Origin: Hyphomicrobiales bacterium
GTDB taxonomy: Bacteria > Pseudomonadota > Alphaproteobacteria > Rhizobiales > Rhizobiaceae
Direction of reading: 5' to 3'
Length of the DNA: 64,000 bases
Assembly: GCA_900471925.1 (NCBI GenBank)
Contig: UCGV01000010.1
Location: forward strand, 77,257 to 141,256
Shown one piece after another: positions 9,876-19,681 of this stretch. Below the pieces are notes generated by a model that was not told where the DNA came from, did no database searches, and worked only from the letters and a program-made list of their open reading frames with translations. Positions within the stretch are counted from its first letter, which is position 1; each line of letters opens with the position of its first letter. A program made the position numbers and the translations under genes.

Positions 9876-11261
9876 TCAGGCGCGATCTGCCGGATAGGGC
9901 GTACGGATCAGCAGCACCAGGCCTCCGGCCAGGAGCAGGATCAGTGTCGCCATGCCGAGATGCGCCGATCCAGTCAGATAAGTTACAATCGAAAAGAGCA
10001 GCGTCGCCATGAAGCTCGTGGCGCGGCCGGACAGCGCATAGATGCCGAAATAACGGCCGGCTTCCTCAAGGCTCACGCTGCGCGCCAGATAGGAACGTGA
10101 CGAGGCCTGTACCGGGCCGAAGGCGAGGCCGATCAACAGGCCGTAGAGAATATAGGCCTTCTCTGCCGCCGTGGCGAAAAGCCCGCCATTATCTGCGGTC
10201 GAAAGCGGCATCAGGCCGAAGAAGGTATAGCCGGGGCCGGTGGAGATGATGCCGATCGTGGCGAGCAACAGCAAGGTCAGGCTAACGAGGATGGTCATCT
10301 TCGAGCCGATCCCTTTGTCGACGCGCCCGGCAATCAGGCAGCCGATGATCGCGACGACATTTAGGATGATGCCGTAGATGCCGATCTCGATCGTCGCCCA
10401 ACCGAACATGCCGGCTGCAAAAGCGCCGCCGAGGATCAGCAGCCCGTTGACGCCATCCTGATAGATCATGCGAGCGATGAGGAAGGTTAGGATGCCCCGG
10501 CGTGTTTTGAGTTCACCGAGCGTGTTGCCAAGTTCCTTCAATCCGACGCGCACGGCGGAGCCGAAAGGTAGGCCGTTGCGGGCATCCGGCGTGAAGAAGA
10601 ACATCGGCAGGATGAAGATCAGATACCAGATAGCCGAGATCGGACCGGTAACGCGGGCATCCTCACCCGTGTGAGGATCAAGTCCGAACAACGGATCGAG
10701 CCCGAGGATGGTCTTGCCGCTATCGAGGCTGCCAGCCAGCAGCGCCACGATCGCGATCAGCACGATCATGCCGCCAAGATAGCCGAGACCCCAGGCTGTG
10801 TTGGAAAGCCTGCCAACCTCGTCCTTGCTGACGAGGCGCGGCATCATGGAATCGTTGAAGACGATCGAAAATTCCGCCGATATCGAAGCGAGGATCATGA
10901 AGATCACGGGGTAGACGACGGGCGAGCCGGGTGCGGCAAACCACAGGCAGCAGAGGCTGGCGATCTTGATGACAGCGAAGAAGGCGATCCACGGTTTACG
11001 TGCGCCGGACTGGTCGGCGATGGATCCCAGGACCGGAGACAGGACGGCAATGATAACAGACGAGATGGTCGCCATATTGCTCCACATCGTCTGGGCGGCG
11101 ACGGGATCCGCTGTCAGCCGCGAGACGAAGTAGGGGCCGAAAATGAAGGTCGTGACCACGGTGAAGAAAGGCTGGGCTGCCCAATCGAAGAGCATCCAGC
11201 CCCATATGCCCTTCTCCGTGGCTTTCGGCTGCTGCGTACCTGTCCAGTCAATGCGATTCAA
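9876..11261 (-). CDS. MFS transporter, UMF1 (Atg22-like) type
   Basis: A 461-residue integral membrane protein with about 12 hydrophobic helices. The N-terminal GWMLFDWAAQPFFTVV and following FGPYF are typical of the UMF1/Atg22-like branch of the major facilitator superfamily, whose eukaryotic member exports amino acids from vacuoles. It begins 30 bp after the stop of the NAD-glutamate dehydrogenase gene on the same strand, so it may be co-transcribed with it. That raises, but does not prove, a link to amino-acid or glutamate metabolism. Substrate unknown. Confidence 0.8.
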   Translation of the reverse strand: MNRIDWTGTQQPKATEKGIWGWMLFDWAAQPFFTVVTTFIFGPYFVSRLTADPVAAQTMWSNMATISSVIIAVLSPVLGSIADQSGARKPWIAFFAVIKIASLCCLWFAAPGSPVVYPVIFMILASISAEFSIVFNDSMMPRLVSKDEVGRLSNTAWGLGYLGGMIVLIAIVALLAGSLDSGKTILGLDPLFGLDPHTGEDARVTGPISAIWYLIFILPMFFFTPDARNGLPFGSAVRVGLKELGNTLGELKTRRGILTFLIARMIYQDGVNGLLILGGAFAAGMFGWATIEIGIYGIILNVVAIIGCLIAGRVDKGIGSKMTILVSLTLLLLATIGIISTGPGYTFFGLMPLSTADNGGLFATAAEKAYILYGLLIGLAFGPVQASSRSYLARSVSLEEAGRYFGIYALSGRATSFMATLLFSIVTYLTGSAHLGMATLILLLAGGLVLLIRTPYPADRA

Positions 11262-11291
11262 ACGTCCGCTCCCTATTTGGCGCGGACTGTC

Positions 11292-14200
11292 TCATCTCGC
11301 CCGGTCGCGCGCAAGATCGGTCAGGATACCTGCGGCAACGGTGATGCGGGCCAAGTTCGGATCGGCGCCATCGCTGAGGCTTGCAAGCTCCTCGACAATC
11401 CGGTTGATCCGGATCCTATCCTGCGCATGCCAGGCCTGAACGGGCTGTTTTTCCTTGCCGTGATCGGACAGCGCGGAGATCACGATGTCGCGACGAGCGC
11501 TGGCGATCTGGTCGATGCTGCGGGCAAGCGCCAGATTTTCGTAATGGTCCGACGTGATGATGCGGCTGCCTGCAGCGAGCAACCGGCCGACACGGAAGGT
11601 CTGCGTGACGGCGAAGTAGTTTTCGGCCGCGCGCGGCAAAGCTTCGCCGGTGCGAGCGGCAATCTGCATGATCTCCGGCACCAGAGCGAAGGTCGGCAAG
11701 GCCGCGATTTCGGCGGCCAGTTTATCTGGCAAGCCTGCCTGCAAGTATTCCTGCTTGCGTGCAGACACCTCTGCCGATGCCTGCTCGGCGAAGGCAGGCT
11801 TCAGCTTTTTCAGCGCCACCTGAAGCTGGCTAATGATTTCGGCCATATCGCTTCTGGTCATGCCGGTCTTCAGCAACAGGCGGGTCAGCACTGTGAAGCT
11901 GTTGGTGATCTCCTCGTAGATCCGGTTCTGAACCTCGCCGGAAACCTTGCTGTCCAGGGCGTCAGTTTCGGCCCAGAGCCGGTTGAGGTCGAAGCCGTCG
12001 CGGGCGACGATCGCGGCACGCACGACCTCGGAAGCGGAAGCTGCGGTCGCATCCATCATGCTGACGGCAAAGCCTGGACCGCCGCGGTTGATCGCCTCGT
12101 TCGCCAGCACCGTGGCGACGATCTCCCGCTTCAGCCGGTGGCTGTCGATGTCGGATGCATTCGACTTCTGCATCTTGGCCGGGAAGTAGTTGAAGAGCGT
12201 GCTGACGAAATAGGGATCGTCAGGCAGTTCGCTGACGATCAAGGCGTCGAAAAGCACGATCTTGGCATAGGAGAGCAGAACGCCGATTTCCGGCCGCGTT
12301 AGCGGTCGGCCGGCGGTGTAGCGTTCGGAGAGCGAGGCGTCGTCCGGCAGCGTCTCCACCTTGCGGTTCAGCTGTCCGGCTGCTTCCAGCACGCTCATAA
12401 AGCGCCCGAGCTCCAGGCCGTTTGCCGTTCCCTTGCGGGATGTCAGCGAGATCGCCAGCGACTGCAGATAATTGTTGCGCAATACGAGAGAGGCCACCTC
12501 GTCGGTCATGCTGCCGAGAAGCTGGTCGCGCTTGGCGCGGCTGAGGCGCTGCTCATGCATGGCGTTTGCCAGCGCGATCTTGATATTGACCTCGACGTCC
12601 GACGTGTTGACGCCGGCCGAATTGTCGATGGCGTCGGAATTGCTGCGCCCGCCCTTGAGGCCGTAGGCGATGCGTCCCTTCTGCGTCACACCGAGATTGG
12701 CGCCCTCGCCAATCACCTTGGCCCGCACTTCGTCGGCCGAAATGCGGATCGGATCGTTGGCGCGGTCACCGACTTCAGTGTCGGTCTCCGAGGCAGCCTT
12801 CACATAGGTGCCGATGCCACCGAACCACAGCAGGTCAACGGGGCTCCTCAGGATTGCCGTCATGATTTCGAATGGTGTGGCGATGGTCTTGTCGATGCCG
12901 ATGGCGGCTACCGCCTCAGGCGTCAGGGTCACCGACTTAGCCGAGCGCGAAATGATCATCGCGCCTTTAGACAGCACGGATTTGTCGAAATCCTGCCAGC
13001 TTGAACGCGGCAGGTTGAAGAGACGCTGACGCTCAGCCAACGTCTTTTCCATCTCAGGATCGGGATCGATGAAGATATCGCGGTGATCGAACGCGGCGAG
13101 CAGTCGGATCTTCGGCGAGAGCAGCATGCCGTTGCCGAAAACGTCTCCGGACATGTCGCCGACGCCGGACACGGTGAACGGCGTCGTCTGGATGTCGATA
13201 TCCATCTCGCGGAAATGGCGCTTTACCGTTTCCCAGGCGCCGCGAGCGGTGATGCCCATCTTCTTGTGGTCGTAGCCGGCGGAGCCGCCCGATGCAAAGG
13301 CATCATCCAGCCAGAAGCCGGCTTCCTGGGCGAGCGCATTGGCGGTGTCGGAGAAGGTTGCCGTGCCCTTGTCGGCGGCAACGACGAAATAAGGATCGTC
13401 GCCGTCGAGTCGCACCGTATTGTCGGGCGGGATGATGTCGGCGCCGGAGATGTTGTCGGTGATGGAGAGAAGGGTGCGGATATAGGTCTTGTAGGCTTCA
13501 CGGCCTGCATTGAAGACCTCTTCGCGGCTGCCGCCGGCCGGCAGCTTCTTGGGATAGAAACCGCCCTTGGCGCCGACAGGCACGATAACCGCGTTCTTGA
13601 CCTGCTGCGCTTTCACGAGGCCCAGAACTTCGGTGCGGTAGTCCTCGGCGCGATCAGACCAGCGCAGGCCGCCACGGGCAACGCGGCCGAAGCGCAGGTG
13701 CACGCCTTCGACTTCCACGCCATAGACGAAGATTTCGCGGAACGGCTTCGGTTCCGGCAGGCCGTCGACCTGATGCGGATCGAGCTTGAAGGCGAGCATC
13801 GCCTTTGGCGAACCATCGGTGTTGCGCTGAAAATAGTTGGTGCGCAACGTCGCGTCGACGATATTGACATAGCGGCGCAGGATGCGGTCATCGTCCAGGC
13901 TAGGAACATCGGCAAGCTCGGCTTCGATGGCCTGGTGCAGTTCCGAGAGCTTCTTGATGCGTGCCTTTTCCGACAGTTTGGTATCAAGCGTGTCGTGGAA
14001 GAGACGGAAGATCGAGGCGGCGATGGCAGGATATTTGTCGAGGGTGGCTGCGATATAGTCCTGCGAGTAGGCGATACCTGCCTGGCGCAGATAGCGGGCA
14101 TAGGCGCGCAGCACATTCACTTCGCGGCCAGAGAGGCCGGCCGAGAGGATCAACTGATTGAAGCTGTCATTGTCGATCGTGCCTTCGAAGGCGGCGACAA

Positions 14201-16070
14201 AGGCTTCTTCGAGCGGTGCGCCAAAACGTGCGAGGTCAATGTCCGCACCGCTGCGAGCCTCGAGTTCCATGTCGTGCAGTACGACGATGTTGGTGGCACC
14301 GTCGGCGGCCGGAACTTCGATATCGAAGGTCCGTTCGCTCAATACGTTGAAGCCGAGGTTTTCAAGCAGGGGCACGCGGCGCGACAGCGGCAGCTGCTCG
14401 CCGGAATGGAAGATCTTCAGCGACAGGATGCGGCCGCGTTCATCGTCCTGGCGATAGTAGAATTCGATGCGGATCAGCTCGCCAGCGGCGCATGCGGCAA
14501 TGTCGGGCAGATCGCCGACCGCTTCATCCGGCGTGAAGGCTTCCTGGAAAGCGTTGCTGACACCGAGCTTCGGCGTCTTGGGGCCGGCGAGCATCTCGAA
14601 GCGGCTATCCCAGCGCGCGGTGATCTGACGAATCGTCTCCTCCAGCTTCGACTGATGGATTCGCGGCGTCTTGCCGCCCGAGCGGCCGATGATGAAGTGG
14701 ACGCGAGCCACCCCACCTTCCGGGAAGGCTGGGTAGTAGGCGGAAACGCGACCGTCATAGACAGTTTTCAGATAGGCGCCGATGCGTTCGCGCACCATCG
14801 AGTCGTATTCCTCGCGCGGCACGAAGACGATGACGGAGACGAAACGGTCGAAATGATCGATACGCGGCAGGACGCGGACACGCGGGCGGTCGGCGAGATC
14901 GTTGATCTGCTCGGAAAAGGTCGCAAGCAGCGAAGTGTCGATCTGGAAGAGATCGTCGCGCGGATAGGATTCCAACGTGTTGTCGAGCATGCGGCCGGAA
15001 TGGCTCATCGGGTCGAAGCCGAAATGCTCCTTCACCTTCTCGATCTTGGAACGCAGAAGCGGGATTTCGGTGGCCGATGAGGTATAGGCGGTCGAGGTGA
15101 AGAGGCCGACGATGCGCAATTCGCCTGTCACGTTGCCTTGCGCGTCGAAGCGCTTGACGCCGACATAATCCATATAGGCGCGCCGATGGACGGTGGATTT
15201 CACGTTGGCCTTGGTGACGATCAGGAAATCAGGACCGTCGAGAAAGGCAAGAATTTCCGGCGTCGTCGTCACCGCATCCTTGCCTGTGCGCAGAACCAGA
15301 ACTTCGGGATTGGAGAGGATGCCGAGGCCGGTTCCCTTGTCGCGCTCGACCTTCGCGCCCGGCCCCCTGCCGGAATAGACGTAGTCGCGCATGCCGAGGA
15401 ATGTGAAGTTCTCGTCGCGCAGCCAGGTCAGGAAGGCGATCGCCTCGTCGCGGTCGGCCTTCTTGCGGCTGGCATTGTAGTTCGAAAGCTCTGCGATCAC
15501 CTCGTCGACACGCGACACCATTGGCTTCCAGTCGGAGACGGCAAGCTCTACCTGCTCGAGCACAGACTTGACCCGCTTGATGAGATCGGCGGCCTGAGCC
15601 GGAGTCAGCGGGGAAATGTGCAGCTGGATGTGGCTGACCCGCTTTGCCGGGTCGCTCGGGACGTCAGCCGAATAAAGCTCCGGTGCCTTGCCGTCTTCCA
15701 TGATCAGGATCGGGTGAACCGCCATGTAAATATCGCGGTGGGTGCTGGTCACCTCGCCCATCACGGACTCGTAGAGGAAAGGCTTGTTGTGATCCGTCAC
15801 CGAGAGGATCGACACCGCAACACCATCGGGCGTGACGTCGGCAACGGTATCGATGCTGACACGCGGCGTCTTGCCGCTCCAGGCCGCGAGCTCGGTGGCC
15901 GAGTGAACGGCGGAAAGCGCCAGCATCTCGGGCGTATAGTGTTCGAGGTCGTCGCCACTTGCGCGACCGAAGAGGATTTCGGGGTCGAGATGGGCCTCAC
16001 CGGTCGCAGCTGCGATCTTGCGCGCGCTTTCGATGTGCTTTTCCCGTTTCGGATTGTTTCTCGTGGCCAT
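11292..16070 (-). CDS. Large NAD-dependent glutamate dehydrogenase
   Basis: A 1592-residue protein of the giant bacterial NAD-GDH family (about 1,600 residues, versus 450 for ordinary GDH). It deaminates glutamate to 2-oxoglutarate and ammonia, feeding carbon to the TCA cycle. The long N-terminal region carries ACT-like regulatory segments. The catalytic core lies around residues 800-1150, with VPVGAKGGFYPKK (substrate-binding lysine region), the GMLLSPKIRLLAAFDHRDIF stretch and EGANLGVTQKGR. The C-terminal about 400 residues are a helical extension. The protein looks intact. It is divergent from pdxY across a 275-bp gap. Confidence 0.95.
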   Translation of the reverse strand: MATRNNPKREKHIESARKIAAATGEAHLDPEILFGRASGDDLEHYTPEMLALSAVHSATELAAWSGKTPRVSIDTVADVTPDGVAVSILSVTDHNKPFLYESVMGEVTSTHRDIYMAVHPILIMEDGKAPELYSADVPSDPAKRVSHIQLHISPLTPAQAADLIKRVKSVLEQVELAVSDWKPMVSRVDEVIAELSNYNASRKKADRDEAIAFLTWLRDENFTFLGMRDYVYSGRGPGAKVERDKGTGLGILSNPEVLVLRTGKDAVTTTPEILAFLDGPDFLIVTKANVKSTVHRRAYMDYVGVKRFDAQGNVTGELRIVGLFTSTAYTSSATEIPLLRSKIEKVKEHFGFDPMSHSGRMLDNTLESYPRDDLFQIDTSLLATFSEQINDLADRPRVRVLPRIDHFDRFVSVIVFVPREEYDSMVRERIGAYLKTVYDGRVSAYYPAFPEGGVARVHFIIGRSGGKTPRIHQSKLEETIRQITARWDSRFEMLAGPKTPKLGVSNAFQEAFTPDEAVGDLPDIAACAAGELIRIEFYYRQDDERGRILSLKIFHSGEQLPLSRRVPLLENLGFNVLSERTFDIEVPAADGATNIVVLHDMELEARSGADIDLARFGAPLEEAFVAAFEGTIDNDSFNQLILSAGLSGREVNVLRAYARYLRQAGIAYSQDYIAATLDKYPAIAASIFRLFHDTLDTKLSEKARIKKLSELHQAIEAELADVPSLDDDRILRRYVNIVDATLRTNYFQRNTDGSPKAMLAFKLDPHQVDGLPEPKPFREIFVYGVEVEGVHLRFGRVARGGLRWSDRAEDYRTEVLGLVKAQQVKNAVIVPVGAKGGFYPKKLPAGGSREEVFNAGREAYKTYIRTLLSITDNISGADIIPPDNTVRLDGDDPYFVVAADKGTATFSDTANALAQEAGFWLDDAFASGGSAGYDHKKMGITARGAWETVKRHFREMDIDIQTTPFTVSGVGDMSGDVFGNGMLLSPKIRLLAAFDHRDIFIDPDPEMEKTLAERQRLFNLPRSSWQDFDKSVLSKGAMIISRSAKSVTLTPEAVAAIGIDKTIATPFEIMTAILRSPVDLLWFGGIGTYVKAASETDTEVGDRANDPIRISADEVRAKVIGEGANLGVTQKGRIAYGLKGGRSNSDAIDNSAGVNTSDVEVNIKIALANAMHEQRLSRAKRDQLLGSMTDEVASLVLRNNYLQSLAISLTSRKGTANGLELGRFMSVLEAAGQLNRKVETLPDDASLSERYTAGRPLTRPEIGVLLSYAKIVLFDALIVSELPDDPYFVSTLFNYFPAKMQKSNASDIDSHRLKREIVATVLANEAINRGGPGFAVSMMDATAASASEVVRAAIVARDGFDLNRLWAETDALDSKVSGEVQNRIYEEITNSFTVLTRLLLKTGMTRSDMAEIISQLQVALKKLKPAFAEQASAEVSARKQEYLQAGLPDKLAAEIAALPTFALVPEIMQIAARTGEALPRAAENYFAVTQTFRVGRLLAAGSRIITSDHYENLALARSIDQIASARRDIVISALSDHGKEKQPVQAWHAQDRIRINRIVEELASLSDGADPNLARITVAAGILTDLARDRAR

Positions 16071-16345
16071 GGATCCTCCCCACGTTTGTTTGGTGCGCGC
16101 AAGTTATCAGAAGGCTTTTCGAAAGAATCTTTAAAAGAGGGCCTCGAAAAGTAGTTTTTGTGCTTTTTTGACTATGCTGACGAGAGATTTCGAAGGTTTT
16201 TAGGTGATTTCACGCGAGGGAGGGCCGAAGCATCCTTATCCGGCTTTTCCGCCCCGACGCACATTTCCACGTCCGCGTGAAGAATGGTTGACAGCGCCTT
16301 GTCAAAAAGATCATCAACGGCGGTCGAAATTCGGATTTGGATGCC

Positions 16346-17221
16346 ATGTCGGAAAACGCAGCAGGCGCAGTCATCGTCATCTCCAGCCATGTCGTGCGCG
16401 GATCGGTCGGAAACCGCGCCGCCGTCTTCGCGCTGGAAACGCTCGGTCATCAGGTCTGGGCGCTGCCGACCGTCGTCCTGCCTTGGCATCCCGGTCACGG
16501 CCGTTCGACACGGCTGACCTTCGCCGAGGCGGATTTTGATGCGGCAATCGACGATCTCATCCGTGCGCCGTGGATCGGCGAGGTCAAGGCCGTTCTGTCA
16601 GGCTATTTCGGCAATGCCGCCCAAGCCAGATCGGTGGCCCGGCTGATCTCGTCGCTGCGCGAGAACAACCCGGATCTTCTCTATGTTTGCGACCCGGTGA
16701 TGGGCGACCTCGGCGGCCTTTACGTGCCGGAAGCGACCGCCGTGGCAATACGTGACAATCTCATCCCCCTGGCTTCGCTCGCAACACCGAACCGCTACGA
16801 GCTTGCCTGGCTTTCGGGTGCGGCGCTCGACGACAACAATGCCATCATGGAGGCGGCGCTTGCGCTCGGCCCTTCGCGCATGCTGGTGACTTCAGCAGTG
16901 CCGATGATGGCAGGCGGTACCGGCAATCTCTATCTCTCAGGCCGACATGCGCTGCTTGCAGAACATCGCGTCGTCGACAATCCGCCAAACGGGCTGGGCG
17001 ACCTGCTCGCGGCCGTTTTCCTGTCCCGCCTGCTCTCGGGCATGGAGGATGAAAAGGCGTTGCAGCTTGCGACGGCAAGTGTGTTCGAAGTGCTCGCGCG
17101 TGCAGTCAAGCGCGGCAGCAACGAGTTGATGCTGGCAAGCGACGCCTCCAGCCTTTCGACGCCGATGGCGATGGTGCAGATGCGACATCTCGTCCATCCG
17201 GCGCAGCGGCGTAAGAAATAG
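16346..17221 (+). CDS. pdxY: Pyridoxal kinase PdxY
   Basis: A 291-residue ribokinase-fold kinase that phosphorylates pyridoxal in the vitamin B6 salvage pathway. Visible landmarks are the N-terminal ISSHVVRGSVGNRAA, the LYVCDPVMGDLGG segment, TPNRYELAWLSG, and the C-terminal anion-hole/catalytic region NPPNGLGDLLAAVF, where the usual GTGD appears as GLGD. The start at 16346 (MSENAAG) is preferred over 16337 by comparison with rhizobial homologues as I recall them. Bases 16071-16345 are the shared promoter region with the glutamate dehydrogenase gene; no gene is seen there. Confidence 0.9.
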   Translation: MSENAAGAVIVISSHVVRGSVGNRAAVFALETLGHQVWALPTVVLPWHPGHGRSTRLTFAEADFDAAIDDLIRAPWIGEVKAVLSGYFGNAAQARSVARLISSLRENNPDLLYVCDPVMGDLGGLYVPEATAVAIRDNLIPLASLATPNRYELAWLSGAALDDNNAIMEAALALGPSRMLVTSAVPMMAGGTGNLYLSGRHALLAEHRVVDNPPNGLGDLLAAVFLSRLLSGMEDEKALQLATASVFEVLARAVKRGSNELMLASDASSLSTPMAMVQMRHLVHPAQRRKK

Positions 17222-17281
17222 GCTGCGAGCTTTTGCAGTGCAGCAGTTGATCTTGGGTCCGCCGCGCGCTAATCCAAGGAT

Positions 17282-17923
17282 ATGAAGAGCTTTCCTATCT
17301 CCCTTCTGGACGGTTATCGCAACTTTATGAGCGGGCGCTACGCCGATGCTCGCGATCGGTATCGGCAGCTTGCGGAAAACGGGCAGAACCCGACGACGCT
17401 GGTCATTGCCTGTTGTGACTCACGCGCGGCCCCGGAACTGATTTTCGATGCCGGGCCGGGTGAGCTCTTCGTCATCCGTAACGTCGCCAATATGGTGCCG
17501 CCCTATGAGCCGGATGGTCATTTCCATTCTACTTCGGCCGCACTCGAATTCGCCGTGCAGGCACTGAAGGTCAAGAACATCGTCGTCATGGGTCATGGCC
17601 GCTGCGGCGGTATCCGCGCAGCGCTCGACCCCGATGCCGAGCCGCTGTCGCCCGGCGATTTCATCGGTCGCTGGATGTCGCTCGTGCGTCCTGCGGCCGA
17701 ACAGATCGGCAGCAATGACGTGATGACGCCGGCCGAGCGGCAGACGGCGCTGGAACGCGTTTCCATCCGTAACTCCATCAGCAATCTCAGGACCTTCCCG
17801 GAGATCAAGGTGCTCGAGGATGAGGGCCATTTGCAGCTTCACGGCGCCTGGTTCGATATCTCGACCGGCGAGCTCTGGGTGATGGATTCCGGGACACTCG
17901 ATTTTATCCGTCCCGAAATCTAG
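17282..17923 (+). CDS. Beta-class carbonic anhydrase
   Basis: A 213-residue zinc enzyme that interconverts CO2 and bicarbonate in the cytoplasm. The zinc ligands of beta-carbonic anhydrases are all visible: Cys44 with Asp46-Arg48 in CCDSR, and His105/Cys108 in GHGRCGG. Its length is usual for the class. It follows pdxY by 60 bp on the same strand and could share its transcript. An AAGGA sits very close to the ATG. A short ACCG/CGGT hairpin followed by six Ts just after the stop (about 17929-17948) may be a weak terminator. Confidence 0.94.
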   Translation: MKSFPISLLDGYRNFMSGRYADARDRYRQLAENGQNPTTLVIACCDSRAAPELIFDAGPGELFVIRNVANMVPPYEPDGHFHSTSAALEFAVQALKVKNIVVMGHGRCGGIRAALDPDAEPLSPGDFIGRWMSLVRPAAEQIGSNDVMTPAERQTALERVSIRNSISNLRTFPEIKVLEDEGHLQLHGAWFDISTGELWVMDSGTLDFIRPEI

Positions 17924-17999
17924 GGATAGACCGCTTTATCGGTTTTTTAAGATATTCACATAAGCTCGTCCCCCGGGGTTTTCCGCGCACGGGTTGGTG

Positions 18000-19613
18000 A
18001 TGAATTTCGAAGTGATGAAATTCAGGAATATTAGAAGAGCGGTGCTGGTCGCTATCCTGCTGCCGTTCGTCTTCATGATCGTCGAGGGTGTGGTGCTGAT
18101 CCGCTCCTCGCTGATGCAATATCGTACCCTGGAAAATGACCATCTCTTTGCCGACGTGCTTGCCAGAGGCGGATCGATTGCCGCTAACGAGATCCTGGCG
18201 GAGCTGGTTGCTACACGAGTCTTTCTCAATAATCCCGATGAGATGACGAAGGCCGCGATGATGGAGCGGCGCCGCTCGCTTGACGGAGAGCGGGGACGTT
18301 TCAATGTCAGCCTTCCTCCGATCGGGACACTCGATTTCGGCTTGCGATCACAGCTTTCCGACCTTCGCCTTGCTTACAGCCGTATCATTGCTGCGCGTTC
18401 GGCAGTCGATAAGGGCTATTATGGCAAGGGCGGTAATCCCGTTCATGTCTATGCTCAGGCCGGGTTGAAGCAGCTTGGCCTCGTCGAGTCTCTGTCCTCG
18501 AGGATCCATGACCCGGTCTTGCTGCGCAAATCCAGCGAGCTGATGAGCATCCTGCTGACCTATTACGGTGAGCGGCTGATCGGCAGTCTTGGTCAGCGCT
18601 ATTTCGACCGTAGCGATTTTTCGGCCATGTCGCATGAGCAGCTTGTCCAGGGAGAAATGATGCTGGGCAACGGTATGGATCGCCTGCGCTTTCATTCTTC
18701 TTCGCCTGTCGTGCGCGAAATTCTTACCTATCGCGCCCAGTCCGAAGAAGTGTGGGCCGATACCTTTACCCAAGCCATGGTTTCCGGTGCGCTACGACCT
18801 GACAAGGCGATCCGGGACAAGTGGATACGCATTCAGAACGAGCGGCTGAATTTTCTGCGCAAGAAGATCGATTCCGTCACTGACGATATCCATGTCACGG
18901 GGCAGACGTTGTCGATGCGATCGCATATCCATATGACGATCGTGCTTGCTCTATCATCGGGATTGGTGCTGCTCGTCGCCCTCATCGCGGTTCTTGCGGT
19001 GCGCGGCATTCGCCTTGTTGCACGCGTCACCGAAGAGCGCGAGCTTCTTGTCAACGAATTGCGCAATGCCGCCCAGACGGATCTCCTGACCGGGCTTTAC
19101 AACCGGCGCGGCTTCGAAGTCGCAGCCTATGCGCTCCTGAAACAGGCCGAGCATGGCTCGCGCTGGATTTCCGTCGTGCTCTTCGACCTCGATCATTTCA
19201 AGAAGATCAATGACCTGCATGGACATGATGCCGGCGATATCGTGCTGAAGCGTATTGCCGGTGTCGCACGGGACAATTTCCGCTCCTTCGATCTTCTGGT
19301 GCGTCACGGCGGTGAGGAGTTCATGGCGCTTCTGCCGGATTCGACGCCGGAGGATGCGGTTGTCGTTGCCGAGCGGGTCCGGTTGGCGATCGAGGCAGCG
19401 GCTATCGAATTGCCGGGTGGCGATGCTCTGAAGGTGACGGCAAGCTTCGGCTGCGCTGGCCGGGCCTACAACGCAAGCAACCGCAATTTCGAAGATCTGG
19501 TGAAGCGCGCCGACCTCGCGCTGTATGCCGCCAAGGCTTCGGGGCGCAATTGTGTGGTGACCGGGCCGATGGTTCCGTCAGCCACTCCACAGGAAGAACG
19601 ACGCAAGGCCTGA
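18000..19613 (+). CDS. Membrane-bound diguanylate cyclase (GGDEF)
   Basis: A 537-residue protein: a transmembrane helix at about 15-32, a periplasmic sensor region of about 290 residues with no domain I recognise, a second helix at about 305-330, and a C-terminal GGDEF domain. The active-site motif is GGEEF (residues 437-441). An RxxD inhibitory site (RSFD) sits exactly five residues before it, so the enzyme is predicted to be active and product-inhibited. There is no EAL domain. TTG (17994) and GTG (17997) start codons directly precede the ATG at 18000, which I prefer. Confidence 0.92.
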   Translation: MNFEVMKFRNIRRAVLVAILLPFVFMIVEGVVLIRSSLMQYRTLENDHLFADVLARGGSIAANEILAELVATRVFLNNPDEMTKAAMMERRRSLDGERGRFNVSLPPIGTLDFGLRSQLSDLRLAYSRIIAARSAVDKGYYGKGGNPVHVYAQAGLKQLGLVESLSSRIHDPVLLRKSSELMSILLTYYGERLIGSLGQRYFDRSDFSAMSHEQLVQGEMMLGNGMDRLRFHSSSPVVREILTYRAQSEEVWADTFTQAMVSGALRPDKAIRDKWIRIQNERLNFLRKKIDSVTDDIHVTGQTLSMRSHIHMTIVLALSSGLVLLVALIAVLAVRGIRLVARVTEERELLVNELRNAAQTDLLTGLYNRRGFEVAAYALLKQAEHGSRWISVVLFDLDHFKKINDLHGHDAGDIVLKRIAGVARDNFRSFDLLVRHGGEEFMALLPDSTPEDAVVVAERVRLAIEAAAIELPGGDALKVTASFGCAGRAYNASNRNFEDLVKRADLALYAAKASGRNCVVTGPMVPSATPQEERRKA

Positions 19614-19633
19614 CTAGGATCACTGCATAAAAA

Positions 19634-19657
19634 AGCGCCGCACAAAGATGCGGCGCT
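19634..19657 (-). terminator. Terminator downstream of the lytic transglycosylase gene
   Basis: Stem AGCGCCGCA/TGCGGCGCT (9 bp) with a 6-base loop, preceded on the plus strand by a run of six As. Read on the minus strand this is a stem followed by TTTTTT, which fits termination of the lytic transglycosylase gene. Confidence 0.8.
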
Positions 19658-19681
19658 CAGCTATTCAAATTTTGATTCTTT

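Noticed and set aside
13083..15080. Plus-strand open frame of 665 codons inside the glutamate dehydrogenase gene
   Set aside because: Antisense shadow of a well-conserved enzyme; composition is typical of a reverse frame.
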